Below, in pieces: positions 25,606 to 34,117 of a DNA stretch of 64,000 bases. Positions within the stretch are counted from its first letter, which is position 1. Each line of letters opens with the position of its first letter. The notes below the pieces were generated by a model. The model had not been told where the DNA came from. It did not search any database and was given only the letters and a program-made list of their open reading frames with translations. A program made the translations under genes and the position numbers. The stretch is from an uncultured Candidatus Saccharibacteria bacterium (GTDB taxonomy: Bacteria; Patescibacteriota; Saccharimonadia; Saccharimonadales; Saccharimonadaceae), in contig CAMZAD010000001.1 of the NCBI GenBank assembly GCA_947304155.1, positions 62,001-126,000 on the forward strand. Direction: 5' to 3'.

Positions 25606-26418
25606 TTAGCGATGAATAATGAGTGAGACGATACGGTCTAGGACTGGGGTGTTTTCTGGTTTTACGAAGCTTGGGTTGTTCTTAATTTGGATTGCTGTGA
25701 AGATGCCTTCGGTGGTTTTAAGTTGCGCTTGGCCCTTTAGGAATTTCACGCCAAGGTCTGGTTCCTTTTTAAGTCTAGTGCCGAATTCGTAGTTGCGTGA
25801 AGCGGTTGAGGCGCAAGTAATTACGAGGTCTCTTAAGCCACAAGATAATTCAACGGTTTTTGGATCACAGTTGTTAGCGGCGAGGATGGCGCGCATTTCA
25901 TCAAGAGCAGAGTTGATGAAGTCGTCAAAATCGCGAGTGCCGTAGGTAAGTCCCCAATAGCCGGAACCGATGGCGTAGACATTTTTGAGTGAGCCGCAGA
26001 TAAGACTGCCAAGTTTGTCGTTAGTGTGGTCAAAAGTGAGCCAAGAGGTTTGAAAAAGTTGGTCGATAAATGGAGCAGTCGAAGTTAAGACGGATGGCTT
26101 TTTATTGACGAGGTCGGCTGCAAATGCGCCGCCAGATAAAACCATGAAATAATTTCCGAAAGCTTTGAATGAAGCGTCGGAAATGAAGCCTTTGCTAGCT
26201 AAAATTAGAGGTTTGTCGTGAGGGAGGAAAAGTAGAAGTTTTGGAGCGGCAGTAGACGGAACACAAAGAATGTTGACTTCAGCAAAATCTATGGCTTGGG
26301 TAAGGCCTTGTTCAGGATAAACTTTTGGGTCGTAATAAGTGATAGTGTGACCATTATCTCTTAAAATTTCACCAAGTGCGGAGCCAAAAGCGCCGGCGCC
26401 ATAAATCGTGATTTTCAT
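25606..26418 (-). CDS. gpsA: Glycerol-3-phosphate dehydrogenase [NAD(P)+]
   Basis: 270 residues from the ATG at 26418; the longer frame overlaps the upstream gene and is rejected. N-terminal ITIYGAGAFGSALGEIL nucleotide-binding fold, SKGF in the catalytic core, a SLKNVYAIGSGYWGL active-site Lys region and a helical C-domain. It is ~60 residues shorter than typical GpsA (~330), so it is a compact form. It makes sn-glycerol-3-phosphate for phospholipids. TATAAT (26425-26430) ends 6 nt before the ATG. Confidence 0.85.
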   Translation of the reverse strand: MKITIYGAGAFGSALGEILRDNGHTITYYDPKVYPEQGLTQAIDFAEVNILCVPSTAAPKLLLFLPHDKPLILASKGFISDASFKAFGNYFMVLSGGAFAADLVNKKPSVLTSTAPFIDQLFQTSWLTFDHTNDKLGSLICGSLKNVYAIGSGYWGLTYGTRDFDDFINSALDEMRAILAANNCDPKTVELSCGLRDLVITCASTASRNYEFGTRLKKEPDLGVKFLKGQAQLKTTEGIFTAIQIKNNPSFVKPENTPVLDRIVSLIIHR

Positions 26419-26455
26419 GCCTATATTATAGCATAAGCTTGATAAAAATGGTGGT

Positions 26456-27670
26456 TTAGAAAGAGATTGAGATAAGTGATTCGATGTGTGGGGTGTGTGG
26501 GAAGAAGTTAAAAGCTTCGAGGCTATCAATTTTTGCGCCATTTTCGACGAGTTTTTCGACATCGCGAACTTGGGTGATTGGGTTACATGAAAGATAAACG
26601 ATTTTCTTTGGCTTGACTTCGATTAGACGTTCAATTAATTTGTTGTCGCAGCCGGCGCGTGGTGGGTCAAGAATGACGACACTATCTGGAGTGATATAGT
26701 CGAGGACTTCTTCGGATTTTGCTAAGACTGGAGTGGTGTTTGGAAGATCTTTGGTATTTTCGACGAGCTCCATGTAGGCGGATTTGTCGACTTCAACTAG
26801 AGTAAGGTCTTTTTCGCGTGCAACGGTAAGACCGATTGTACCAACACCTGAGTATAAGTCAACAACTTTTTCGACGCTTGAACTGTCGACGATTTCCTTA
26901 ATGCGTTTCAAAGCGTCTTCGTAAACTGGGAGATTGATTTGAAAGAAACCGTTGGCTGAATATGAGTATTTTTGGCCGAGTAAGGTGTCTTCGAGTTTTT
27001 TGAAGGCTGGGTGTGGTTTGCCATTTTCGAATAAACCGCCAGAAACTTCGCCATCTTGGTTGGCGCGAAGCAAGAGTGATTGATATTTTCTGGCTTCTTC
27101 GTGCTTGGCATTTAACTCGTCGACGATTTCGTTGGCTTTTTGCCAGATGGCTGGAAGTTCTAGGCTAGAGGTCTTGATTGGAATTTTTTGATGAGAGCCG
27201 CGAGCGTGAACTGCGAGTTTGATTTTCTCTTCGGCTAGGTCGTAGTAGAGCGCGTATTCCATTTTGTTGCGGTAAAAATAGGTTTTTGCGCTTTGGTGAA
27301 AATTAATGTCAGTGTTTACGAGATTGCGATAGAGTTCTTTGATAATGGAGGTTTTTAACTCGGCTTCGTATTCGTCGGTCATGATCTGCCAAGGTGAAGT
27401 TGATAGGAATTGTTCATCTTTTGGAGTGATGCGAGCTGGATTTTCATTTTGGATTTTTTCAGCAATTGCTTCCTCAAAGTGAGCTGTTCTTTTGATGACT
27501 TTGTATTCTAAGATTTCTTCGCCTGGTAAGGCATTCCAAAAAAAGACCTTCATGCCGGCCTTTTCGCCGGTTTTAATTGTGCCAATTCCCTGGCCGGTTG
27601 GGGTGATGCGGTCGATTTTAATTGGCTCTTCGGCAACAACAACTTCAGATAAACGTTTATTTCTTCTCAT
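26456..27670 (-). CDS. TrmA/RlmD-family RNA (uracil-5-)-methyltransferase
   Basis: 404 residues. An N-terminal TRAM-like domain (~residues 10-65: IKIDRITPTGQGIG) is followed by a mid domain without the four Fe-S cysteines of E. coli RlmD. The C-terminal SAM fold has DLYSGVGTIGL, DPPRAGCD and the catalytic YLSCNP. It probably methylates U in 23S rRNA or U54 in tRNA; sequence alone does not decide. TATAAT (27678-27683) ends 7 nt before the ATG. Confidence 0.9.
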   Translation of the reverse strand: MRRNKRLSEVVVAEEPIKIDRITPTGQGIGTIKTGEKAGMKVFFWNALPGEEILEYKVIKRTAHFEEAIAEKIQNENPARITPKDEQFLSTSPWQIMTDEYEAELKTSIIKELYRNLVNTDINFHQSAKTYFYRNKMEYALYYDLAEEKIKLAVHARGSHQKIPIKTSSLELPAIWQKANEIVDELNAKHEEARKYQSLLLRANQDGEVSGGLFENGKPHPAFKKLEDTLLGQKYSYSANGFFQINLPVYEDALKRIKEIVDSSSVEKVVDLYSGVGTIGLTVAREKDLTLVEVDKSAYMELVENTKDLPNTTPVLAKSEEVLDYITPDSVVILDPPRAGCDNKLIERLIEVKPKKIVYLSCNPITQVRDVEKLVENGAKIDSLEAFNFFPHTPHIESLISISF

Positions 27671-27867
27671 TTTTAATATTATAACATATTTTTCCAGGTG
27701 GTAAAATGCAAAAATGGACGGCTCTGTATCTGTTAATCCTGTCCAGATTTGCAGAATTCATTATATTTTGCAATGTTTTTATGATTTGTCAAGAGTATAG
27801 AAATAATTCTTCTCTGTTTTTAAAATTTGATTTGCATTTTTTCGGCATTCCTGTATAGTGACGGCGC
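27671..27867 (+). other. 197-bp spacer with a possible leaderless 28-codon ORF
   Basis: Between the methyltransferase and comEC. TAAAAT (27702-27707) stands exactly 6 nt before an ATG (27714) that opens a 28-codon frame ending at 27800. The peptide has no recognisable feature and no terminator follows, so it may be fortuitous. TTGCAT ... TATAGT near 27831-27859 is the likely comEC promoter. Confidence 0.3.
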
Positions 27868-28911
27868 ATGAAAAAAGTTTTTGAACTGTTTTTGGCATTA
27901 GTGATTGTCGTTGCGGTATTTTTGGATATTTGTTTTCCGAAGAAAGATGAGACAAAAGATGAATTACTGCTTGAAGATCTGAGGGGTAATTTTTCAAAAC
28001 AACTTACTACTTTTATTCCTGGCGAGATGGCTGGACTTGGGCTTGGTTACCTGCTTGGCGAAAAGGATGAAATGCCAGAGAATGTGAAGAATGAAGTAAA
28101 AGTGGTTGGTATGGCACATATTGTAGTGGTGTCTGGCACACATCTTGGAATTATTTTGTCCTTTGCACGTCGGATTTTCAAGAATGTCTCGCGGCTTCTC
28201 ACGGTTTATTTTTCGGTTTTTCTTTTGGTGTTTTATGTTATGCTGGTTGGTGTTTCGCCATCACTGGTTCGTGCTTCTTTTGTTTCGGTTTTCGGGCTGA
28301 TCGGTTGGTATTTTGGAAGAATTATTTCTCCTACAAGGATGGTACTTTTGACGCTTTCGTTTTGTCTGATAATTAATCCATATTTCTTGTCTAATCTAAG
28401 TTTTCAATTATCAATGTTAGCTTATAGTGGAATTATTCTATTTTTGCCGCGGATGATTCGGTATTTTTATGGTCGAGATAGACCTGGGTTTATCGCGTCA
28501 ACCATCCTTGCTACACTTGCAGCGATGATTTCCTGTCTGCCAATTCAGCTATATTATTTTGGCACATTTAATGTGCTGACATTTGTGGCGAATCTAATAA
28601 TCTTGCCGACAATTCCGATTGTGATGTTGACTTGCTTTTTGACGGGCGTTTTCGGACTGATTGGGTTAAAACTCTTTGCAGGGTTATTTGGTGGTGTGTC
28701 GGGTTTAATACTGGATTTTCACGCAGGAGTAATTCATTTCTTAGCGGATAAAACTGAATTCTTGTTGGAGTTTCCAAAGAAACAATCAGTATTTCTTATT
28801 TTATATATAGTTGTTGTCATGGCGATAGTTTTTCTTCAAGTGAAAGACGAGCTGAAGCGAAAAAGAAGAATAAAAGAGTGGCAGAATTTGGAGCAGAAAA
28901 AGTTGTTCTAA
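27868..28911 (+). CDS. comEC: ComEC/Rec2-like DNA-uptake channel, competence domain only
   Basis: 347 residues against 700-800 for full ComEC. One N-terminal helix, then the Competence domain with VVVSGTHLGIILSF, SPSLVRASFVSVFGLIGW and a series of ~7 membrane helices, ending in a basic tail. Both the N-terminal OB-like DUF4131 region and the C-terminal metallo-beta-lactamase domain are missing, with no frameshift remnant downstream. It would form the inner-membrane pore for single-stranded DNA. Start chosen at the ATG 8 nt after TATAGT. Confidence 0.88.
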   Translation: MKKVFELFLALVIVVAVFLDICFPKKDETKDELLLEDLRGNFSKQLTTFIPGEMAGLGLGYLLGEKDEMPENVKNEVKVVGMAHIVVVSGTHLGIILSFARRIFKNVSRLLTVYFSVFLLVFYVMLVGVSPSLVRASFVSVFGLIGWYFGRIISPTRMVLLTLSFCLIINPYFLSNLSFQLSMLAYSGIILFLPRMIRYFYGRDRPGFIASTILATLAAMISCLPIQLYYFGTFNVLTFVANLIILPTIPIVMLTCFLTGVFGLIGLKLFAGLFGGVSGLILDFHAGVIHFLADKTEFLLEFPKKQSVFLILYIVVVMAIVFLQVKDELKRKRRIKEWQNLEQKKLF

Positions 28912-28943
28912 AAAAGAAACCAGACTTTTAATCTGGTTTCTTA
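28911..28943. terminator. Bidirectional terminator between comEC and rimK
   Basis: Perfect 11-bp stem AAGAAACCAGA / TCTGGTTTCTT with a 7-nt loop in a convergent spacer. Confidence 0.9.
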
Positions 28944-28952
28944 GAAAATTGA

Positions 28953-29861
28953 TTAAGCGCCAACGCGGTCTTTGCTGTTCTTTCTGGTTGCGTTGTGCTC
29001 AATATATTCAATAATTGGAGCTGCAACGTTACGGCCAGTGACGCGTTCGATACCAAATCCTGGTGAAGCGTTAACTTCAAGGATTAATGGACCACGTTTT
29101 GAACGCATCATGTCGACGCCGGCGATATGAAGACCCATAGCCTTAGCTGCGCGGACTGCAATTTTCTTCTCGGTGTCAGTAAGCTTGATAGAGATGCCTT
29201 CACCACCTTTATGAAGGTTAGAACGAAAGTCGTCATTAAGGGATTTTCTTTGCATTGAAGCGACAACTTTCGAGCCAACGACAAAGGCACGAATGTCTGT
29301 ACCAGCTGATTCTTTGATATATTCTTGAAGAAGAATGTTGGTGCCATCTTCGTTGTAAAGGTAGAAAGCCTGAAGTGCTGATTTTGCAGCTTTCTTAGTG
29401 TCAGCAAGCACGACGCCGTTGCCGTGGGTGCCAGTAGCAAGCTTAATAATCACTGGGACGCCAATGTGATCAAGTAACATGTCGATATCGGCAGTGTTGC
29501 GTGATACGAAAGTTTTTGGTGTATCAATACCAGTCTTGGTCAAAATCTGGGCTGCACGTAGTTTGTCGCGGGCACGAGTAATGGCGATTGAACTAGAAGT
29601 AGTCCAAATACCTTGCATTTCGAATTGGCGCACGATTGCACAACCATAGCGGGTCATGTTGTTTGAGATACGTGGTAAGATTGCGTCGTATGAGCCAAGT
29701 TTTTTACCGTTATAAAAAACATCAGGGTGTTTTTCGTCAAGCGAAATATAACAGTTCTTATATTTGATAACTTCTACTTTGTGACCACGAGCCTCAGCTT
29801 CTTCAACGAGACGCTTGGTTGAGTAGTTGCCGTTTCCGTTAGATAAGATAGCGATTTTCAT
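28953..29861 (-). CDS. rimK: RimK-family alpha-L-glutamate ligase (ATP-grasp)
   Basis: 302 residues. N-terminal RimK pre-ATP-grasp domain, then ATP-grasp with the GVPVIIKLATGTHGNGVVLAD lid, EYIKESAGTDIRAFVVG and the metal-binding ILEVNASPGFGIE. The family adds glutamates to the C-terminus of ribosomal protein uS6 or makes related peptide bonds. Two bases separate it from the stop of the upstream aspartic-protease gene, the known partner of RimK in the uS6 modification system. uS6 itself is not in the window. Confidence 0.92.
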   Translation of the reverse strand: MKIAILSNGNGNYSTKRLVEEAEARGHKVEVIKYKNCYISLDEKHPDVFYNGKKLGSYDAILPRISNNMTRYGCAIVRQFEMQGIWTTSSSIAITRARDKLRAAQILTKTGIDTPKTFVSRNTADIDMLLDHIGVPVIIKLATGTHGNGVVLADTKKAAKSALQAFYLYNEDGTNILLQEYIKESAGTDIRAFVVGSKVVASMQRKSLNDDFRSNLHKGGEGISIKLTDTEKKIAVRAAKAMGLHIAGVDMMRSKRGPLILEVNASPGFGIERVTGRNVAAPIIEYIEHNATRKNSKDRVGA

Positions 29862-29863
29862 AA

Positions 29864-30403
29864 TTAATTTTCCTGTTTTCTTTCAATATATTTCTGATGG
29901 AATTTATAAGGGTCTTCTGATAATTTTTGGTTGAGTGCTTCTGCTCTTTTACCTTTATTAGTGTTATAAGCTGCGTTGTTTTGCGATACGTCTACCAGGA
30001 ACTTGCCTGAGATAGTCTTTCTTCCTACTAGAATTGGGTAGGCGTTCCGACTGCGGTCTGCTAGTGTCATGTTGACATCAAGCGTTTGTTCCTTGATTCT
30101 TAGTTTAAATTTAGTACGATACCTGATTTGTTCGTTACCGTTACTACTTTTAATGATAGAGACGGTATATTTTTTGCGTTCAAGTATCTTACCATCATAA
30201 TAAGAGCATTTACTTGAAAATAGCTTAAAAGTTAGCGTTCCGTCTTCTCTGACAGCTACATCTGAAACCCAAATTGATGACGAATCGGCGCCAGTATCAA
30301 CTTTGGCTGGGATATTATCGTAATCATCAACAGAAATATACTCGGTACTACCAATAATATCGAGTTTCTTGGGGTCAATAATCTTTTTTGACTGTGCAGC
30401 CAT
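29864..30403 (-). CDS. rimB: RimB-like retropepsin-type protease (ATP-dependent zinc protease family)
   Basis: 179 residues. Retropepsin fold signature VDTGADSSSIWV with the single catalytic Asp (~residue 38), and ADRSRNAYPILVGRKTI, the paired flap/LVGR region. Such proteins act as homodimers. In Pseudomonas the RimB protease trims the poly-Glu tail made by RimK. Adjacent, same-strand order rimB-rimK supports this role. TATAAT (30412-30417) ends 8 nt before the ATG. Confidence 0.85.
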   Translation of the reverse strand: MAAQSKKIIDPKKLDIIGSTEYISVDDYDNIPAKVDTGADSSSIWVSDVAVREDGTLTFKLFSSKCSYYDGKILERKKYTVSIIKSSNGNEQIRYRTKFKLRIKEQTLDVNMTLADRSRNAYPILVGRKTISGKFLVDVSQNNAAYNTNKGKRAEALNQKLSEDPYKFHQKYIERKQEN

Positions 30404-30482
30404 ATACTTCTATTATATCATAAAACGTGGTAAAAAGCAATAACGCGATGGTTTTTGAGACGAAAATAACAGGGGTGACAAC

Positions 30483-30507
30483 AAAAAACGCCCAAGTTTT
30501 TGGGCGA
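30483..30507 (-). terminator. Terminator of the 72-aa protein gene
   Basis: CGCCCAA / TTGGGCG stem (30489-30495 with 30500-30506), followed on the minus strand by a T6 run. Confidence 0.85.
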
Positions 30508-30544
30508 TCTTTGCTAGTTTGCAGAAATTCGCGAGTTTGCGGGA

Positions 30545-30763
30545 TTAAATTGCTTCAATGTAACTTACAACGCCACCGCTGTTGTAGTCTTCGACGACTA
30601 GTTTATTGCTAAGTTCGGCATTGCGGATTTTGTATCTTGCGACGCCAGAACTGTCTCGGACAACCATGTATGAGCCGTACCCATCCTCAATCGTCATGTC
30701 TTGACCGAGCCCGTTATATAGAAACACTCCGTTGCGGAGCAATGCTTCTCTAATGGTACCCAT
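30545..30763 (-). CDS. Small hypothetical protein (72 aa)
   Basis: ATG at 30763 with GGAGG at short spacing. Soluble, beta-rich (YGSYMVVRDSSGVARYKIRNAELSNKLVV), no known motif. It has its own terminator, and a leader with a TACACT -10-like box. Another monocistronic orphan with a Shine-Dalgarno start. Confidence 0.6.
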   Translation of the reverse strand: MGTIREALLRNGVFLYNGLGQDMTIEDGYGSYMVVRDSSGVARYKIRNAELSNKLVVEDYNSGGVVSYIEAI

Positions 30764-30823
30764 AATTCCTCCAGTTATTTTTTAGAGTGTAGCACGGTTC
30801 AAAATAAAATAAAAGTGATTATG

Positions 30824-31189
30824 TTAAATACCTAAAGATTGGTCAGACAAAGGGATGTCATCGAACACGGAATCAATATCATTGAGTTGCTCGATTGTCT
30901 TATTTAAATTAGTGAGATATTCATCAATAGTTTTAGTGGTGATTTCGCCGCTATCCGGGAGAGAGTATCCATTGGCCTGTTTTTTAGCTTCATTTTCCTT
31001 TTCATCTGGCAAAAAGCCTGGGCGTGAGCGATCAAGATAAATATCGCCACTTTCATGATAAATCGTGAGCGAAGCAACACTAGTAACGAAGGCTGCAACA
31101 ATAGTAATAACACCGAGAATCAAAAGATTTCGACCGCCACGATTTTGGGTCTTTTTTGCTTCAATTTCGATATTTTCAGTATCTTCCAT
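30824..31189 (-). CDS. Single-pass membrane protein
   Basis: 121 residues. Acidic-to-basic cytoplasmic tail, one transmembrane helix (~22-46) and an extracellular acidic helical region. Its ATG overlaps the stop of the upstream secreted protein (TAATG), so the pair is coupled and both products sit at the outer face of the membrane. Family not recognised. Confidence 0.7.
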   Translation of the reverse strand: MEDTENIEIEAKKTQNRGGRNLLILGVITIVAAFVTSVASLTIYHESGDIYLDRSRPGFLPDEKENEAKKQANGYSLPDSGEITTKTIDEYLTNLNKTIEQLNDIDSVFDDIPLSDQSLGI

Positions 31190-31713
31190 TATTTCTCCCT
31201 AAAGCTTGTTCTAAGCAAGGCGACTTTTTCGATATGCTTGTTAATGATGTTGCTAATTTTCTCAGTAGAGTCCAACACAACCTTGCGAGCGTTGCGGGTT
31301 GCTATGAGATGATTGTAGAAATCTTGAGGATTGTTGTGGCAATCGGCGACAAGTAAACTTTCGAGTTGTTGGCTGTAAATAATAAAGCTACGGTTAAATG
31401 ATTCCCTTGCTTCGGCGAAGTTATTCTGGATGTCGTTAAGGTCGGCATCAAAACGATTGTTCTTAACAAGGCGAACATTTAACGGAGTAATGTATTGATT
31501 AACAATAGTCTGATATGAAGTGCCGAGCGCTACGCGAGTTTTTGAGTCGGTGCGTTGAAGTTTTTTAAGTGAATCGCGAATTGAATCGCAGTTCGTGATG
31601 ATATTGTCGGATTTTTCCTGAGACAAGGTGTTGTCGTCAGCAAAAACGTTGGCACTAGAAAATAGACAAAAGATAGACAAGGCGGCGATATAGAGAATAA
31701 TCTTCTTTAGCAT
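31189..31713 (-). CDS. Secreted helical protein with signal peptide
   Basis: 174 residues. N-terminal signal peptide cleaved near Ala-Asn-Val-Phe-Ala-Asp (~residue 25), then an all-helical domain with two Cys (in NCDSIRDSL and ADCHNNP) that may form a disulfide outside the cell. TATAAT (31720-31725) ends 6 nt before the ATG. Co-translated with the membrane protein at 30824. Function unknown. Confidence 0.7.
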   Translation of the reverse strand: MLKKIILYIAALSIFCLFSSANVFADDNTLSQEKSDNIITNCDSIRDSLKKLQRTDSKTRVALGTSYQTIVNQYITPLNVRLVKNNRFDADLNDIQNNFAEARESFNRSFIIYSQQLESLLVADCHNNPQDFYNHLIATRNARKVVLDSTEKISNIINKHIEKVALLRTSFREK

Positions 31714-31741
31714 AAGATAATTATATCACGCCAAAGATAAT

Positions 31742-32644
31742 TTAACCGAAGAAACCGCGTTTTTTAGATGAGCTGTTTTTGAATTCTTCAAGAAGTTCTT
31801 TTTGACGCTTTGAAAGTTTAGTTGGGGTGTCGACAATAACGGAGACGATGTGTGGACCGCGGTCGCCATCGGCGCGGATTGGAACGCCATGGCCGCTGAG
31901 TTTGAATGGTGTGCCAGATTGGGTGCCGGCAGGAACTTTCATAGTAACTGGACCGTCGATAGTTTCGACGTCAATTTCGCAACCAAGAGCGGCGTCAATC
32001 ATTGAAATATGTTGTTCAGAAAGAATAATGCGGCCTTCGCGAGTGAGAGTCTTGTGTGGTCTGACGCGAACTTGGATATACAAATCGCCGGGAGTGCCAT
32101 CGGTTGATGGAGCGGCGCCACCACGGCCATTCAAACGAATACGCATTCCATCTTCGATACCAGCAGGAACTTTAAGTTTAATGTTCGATCCATCAACTGA
32201 GACGGTTTTTGTGGTACCAAAAACAGCTTCTTTAAAGTCAATCGTGATTGAGGTTTGGAGATCGGCACCACGGTTTCTGCGGCGGCCAAAGCCACCACCG
32301 AACATACCGCCAAGGATGTCTTCAAGGTCGATATCCATGCCACCGAAATTGAAGGTTTGGCTATAGGAGCCATTGCCGAATGGGTTGCCACCGCCAAAAG
32401 GATTTCCGCCGCCGCCATTGCCGCCAAGTCCAGCTTTGCCGAATTGGTCATAGCGAGCGCGTTTTTGTTTATCTGAGAGCACTTCGTGTGCTTCATTCAC
32501 TTCTTTGAATTTTTTCTCTGCTTCTTTGTCGCCAGGATTGCGGTCTGGATGATATTTCATAGCAAGCTTACGATAAGCCTTTTTGATTTCGTCATCTGAT
32601 GCGTCTTTCTTGACGCCAAGAATTTCATAATAATCATCTGCCAT
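31742..32644 (-). CDS. J-domain co-chaperone without zinc finger (DnaJ/CbpA type)
   Basis: 300 residues from the ATG at 32644. J domain (1-68) with the HPD motif in [10 protein letters not shown], Gly/Phe-rich linker (~75-125), then two beta-barrel client-binding domains ([14 protein letters not shown] and [14 protein letters not shown]). The four CxxCxGxG repeats of class A DnaJ are absent, making it a class B/CbpA-type J protein. It stimulates DnaK. It is governed by a CIRCE operator at its promoter, so heat-shock repression by HrcA is expected. Confidence 0.93.
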   Translation of the reverse strand: MADDYYEILGVKKDASDDEIKKAYRKLAMKYHPDRNPGDKEAEKKFKEVNEAHEVLSDKQKRARYDQFGKAGLGGNGGGGNPFGGGNPFGNGSYSQTFNFGGMDIDLEDILGGMFGGGFGRRRNRGADLQTSITIDFKEAVFGTTKTVSVDGSNIKLKVPAGIEDGMRIRLNGRGGAAPSTDGTPGDLYIQVRVRPHKTLTREGRIILSEQHISMIDAALGCEIDVETIDGPVTMKVPAGTQSGTPFKLSGHGVPIRADGDRGPHIVSVIVDTPTKLSKRQKELLEEFKNSSSKKRGFFG

Positions 32645-32651
32645 GCTATAC

Positions 32652-32689
32652 ATTATAGTGCTTTGGCACTCAAAATACAAGAGTGCTAA
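32652..32689 (-). promoter_or_regulatory. CIRCE heat-shock operator overlapping the dnaJ-like promoter
   Basis: Inverted repeat TTAGCACTC-N9-GAGTGC(C)AA on the minus strand (32663-32689), one mismatch from the CIRCE consensus. The 9-nt spacer contains the -35 hexamer TTGTAT (32675-32680). With a 17-nt spacer the -10 TATAAT is at 32652-32657, 7 nt before the ATG. Repressor binding would block RNA polymerase. Confidence 0.92.
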
Positions 32690-32764
32690 AATATCTCCGA
32701 AGAGTCCGTTAAAAATAATAGTTTTTTATGTTATAATATAGTCAATAATAATTTAGGAGTTACA

Positions 32765-33967
32765 ATGAAAAACGATCGCCTGATTCTGATCACGAATCCT
32801 GGAAGTTCTTCACGTAAATATGCCCTTTATAAAGGTTCTGAACTAGTTTGTTCTCTTCACTTTGAGTTTGAGGGCAAAGGTATTATCTGTACCATTACTC
32901 GTGCAGACGGATCAAAAAAGAAAATTAAAACTGACTTTAAGGCTCTTACTTCAACCGTTGCAAATATCGAAGAGATTTTGACAGCTGAAGGTTACCTTGG
33001 TGGTATGACTAAACTCGATGCTATTTTGGCTCGCGTGGCTGCACCTGGTGAGTATTTCTCACATGACCACATCGTTGATGAAGAATGTTTGAAACAACTT
33101 GAAGAAGCAAAGAAAAAAGCTCCACTTCACGTTCCAGTAGTTGCTGGCGAAATCGAGCACTTCACTAAGTCATTCAAAGGCACTCCAATTCTTCAAATTT
33201 CAGATACCTCATTCCATACTTCACGCCCAGAGCTCATGAAGGCTTATGCAATTGATCAAGATATTGCTGAAAAATATGACATTAAGCGTTGGGGTTATCA
33301 TGGTCTTTCAGTTGGCTCAATAGTCAACTACATGAAGAGTGTAAACATTCTTCCTGAAAGATTGATTGTCTGCCACATTGGTTCTGGTTCTTCCCTTACC
33401 GCCGTTTATGAAGGTAAATCACATGATACAACTATGGGCTACACTCCACTTGATGGCTTAATGATGTCTACTCGCTGTGGTGCAATTGACCCAGCTGCTG
33501 CACTTGCTTTGAAACGTGCTCTTAACCTTAGCTCAGACGAAGCACTTGAGAAATATCTCAACAAACAATGCGGTCTTCTCGGTGTTTCTGGCCAAAGTGA
33601 TGATATGCGTGAGATTATCCGTCTTCGTGATGAAGGTGATAAGAAAGGCACATTTGCACACGCACTTTATGTCTATCGCATTCAATCTGCAATCGGTCAA
33701 ATGGCAGCTTCACTTGGTGGTGTTGATGCAATCGTCTTTACTGCAACTATTGGTGAACGTTCAGACGAAATCCGCCGCATGGTTTGCCAAAAGCTTTCAT
33801 ATCTTGGCTTCGCTCTTGATGAATCTAAGAATATTGGTGACATGCCTGAAAGACACACTAATATCGCTGCAGAAGGTAGCAAACCAGTTTACGTCATTCG
33901 CACTGATGAATTCGAACAAATGATTCGCCGTGCAAACGATCTTCTTGAAGATGGCGTAGAAGGCTAA
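32765..33967 (+). CDS. ackA: Acetate kinase
   Basis: 400 residues. ASKHA fold with NPGSSSRKYAL (phosphate 1 motif), RWGYHGLS (catalytic region), HIGSGSSLTAV and STRCGAIDP, and a C-terminal adenosine site. It converts acetyl phosphate and ADP to acetate and ATP. No phosphotransacetylase is adjacent. Unlike many neighbours it has a leader: TATAAT ~25 nt upstream and a TAGGAG site before the ATG. Divergent from the dnaJ-like gene. Confidence 0.96.
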   Translation: MKNDRLILITNPGSSSRKYALYKGSELVCSLHFEFEGKGIICTITRADGSKKKIKTDFKALTSTVANIEEILTAEGYLGGMTKLDAILARVAAPGEYFSHDHIVDEECLKQLEEAKKKAPLHVPVVAGEIEHFTKSFKGTPILQISDTSFHTSRPELMKAYAIDQDIAEKYDIKRWGYHGLSVGSIVNYMKSVNILPERLIVCHIGSGSSLTAVYEGKSHDTTMGYTPLDGLMMSTRCGAIDPAAALALKRALNLSSDEALEKYLNKQCGLLGVSGQSDDMREIIRLRDEGDKKGTFAHALYVYRIQSAIGQMAASLGGVDAIVFTATIGERSDEIRRMVCQKLSYLGFALDESKNIGDMPERHTNIAAEGSKPVYVIRTDEFEQMIRRANDLLEDGVEG

Positions 33968-33976
33968 TAAAAACAG

Positions 33977-34083
33977 AAAACACCTTTGTTCATAGTCTCC
34001 GACTTGCTCGTCTAAATCAGTGATTTAGACCTCACAAATCGGTATGGGGATAAAACCCAAGACTATGAGACAAAGGTGTTTTT
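33977..34083. terminator. Compound terminator A: long stem with conserved multi-helix head
   Basis: Stem 33977-33997 with 34061-34082: 21 bp with one bulged G, T-rich on both sides (bidirectional). The head (33998-34060) holds a helix CCGA.TTG/CAA.TCGG, a 9-bp hairpin GTCTAAATC/GATTTAGAC and a small GGG/CCC hairpin with loop GATAAAA. On the minus strand the head aligns with that of element B (34118-34223). Confidence 0.8.
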
Positions 34084-34117
34084 GTTTTGAGGTATTAGTA
34101 TTCTAATAATAAAAAAT

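Noticed and set aside
30427-30612. Plus-strand ORF opposite the 72-aa gene
   Set aside because: Overlaps the terminator and the minus-strand gene, with no ribosome-binding site; likely chance.
31827-32366. 179-codon plus-strand ORF opposite the J-protein gene
   Set aside because: Shadow frame of a well-conserved coding region; no Shine-Dalgarno site or promoter.
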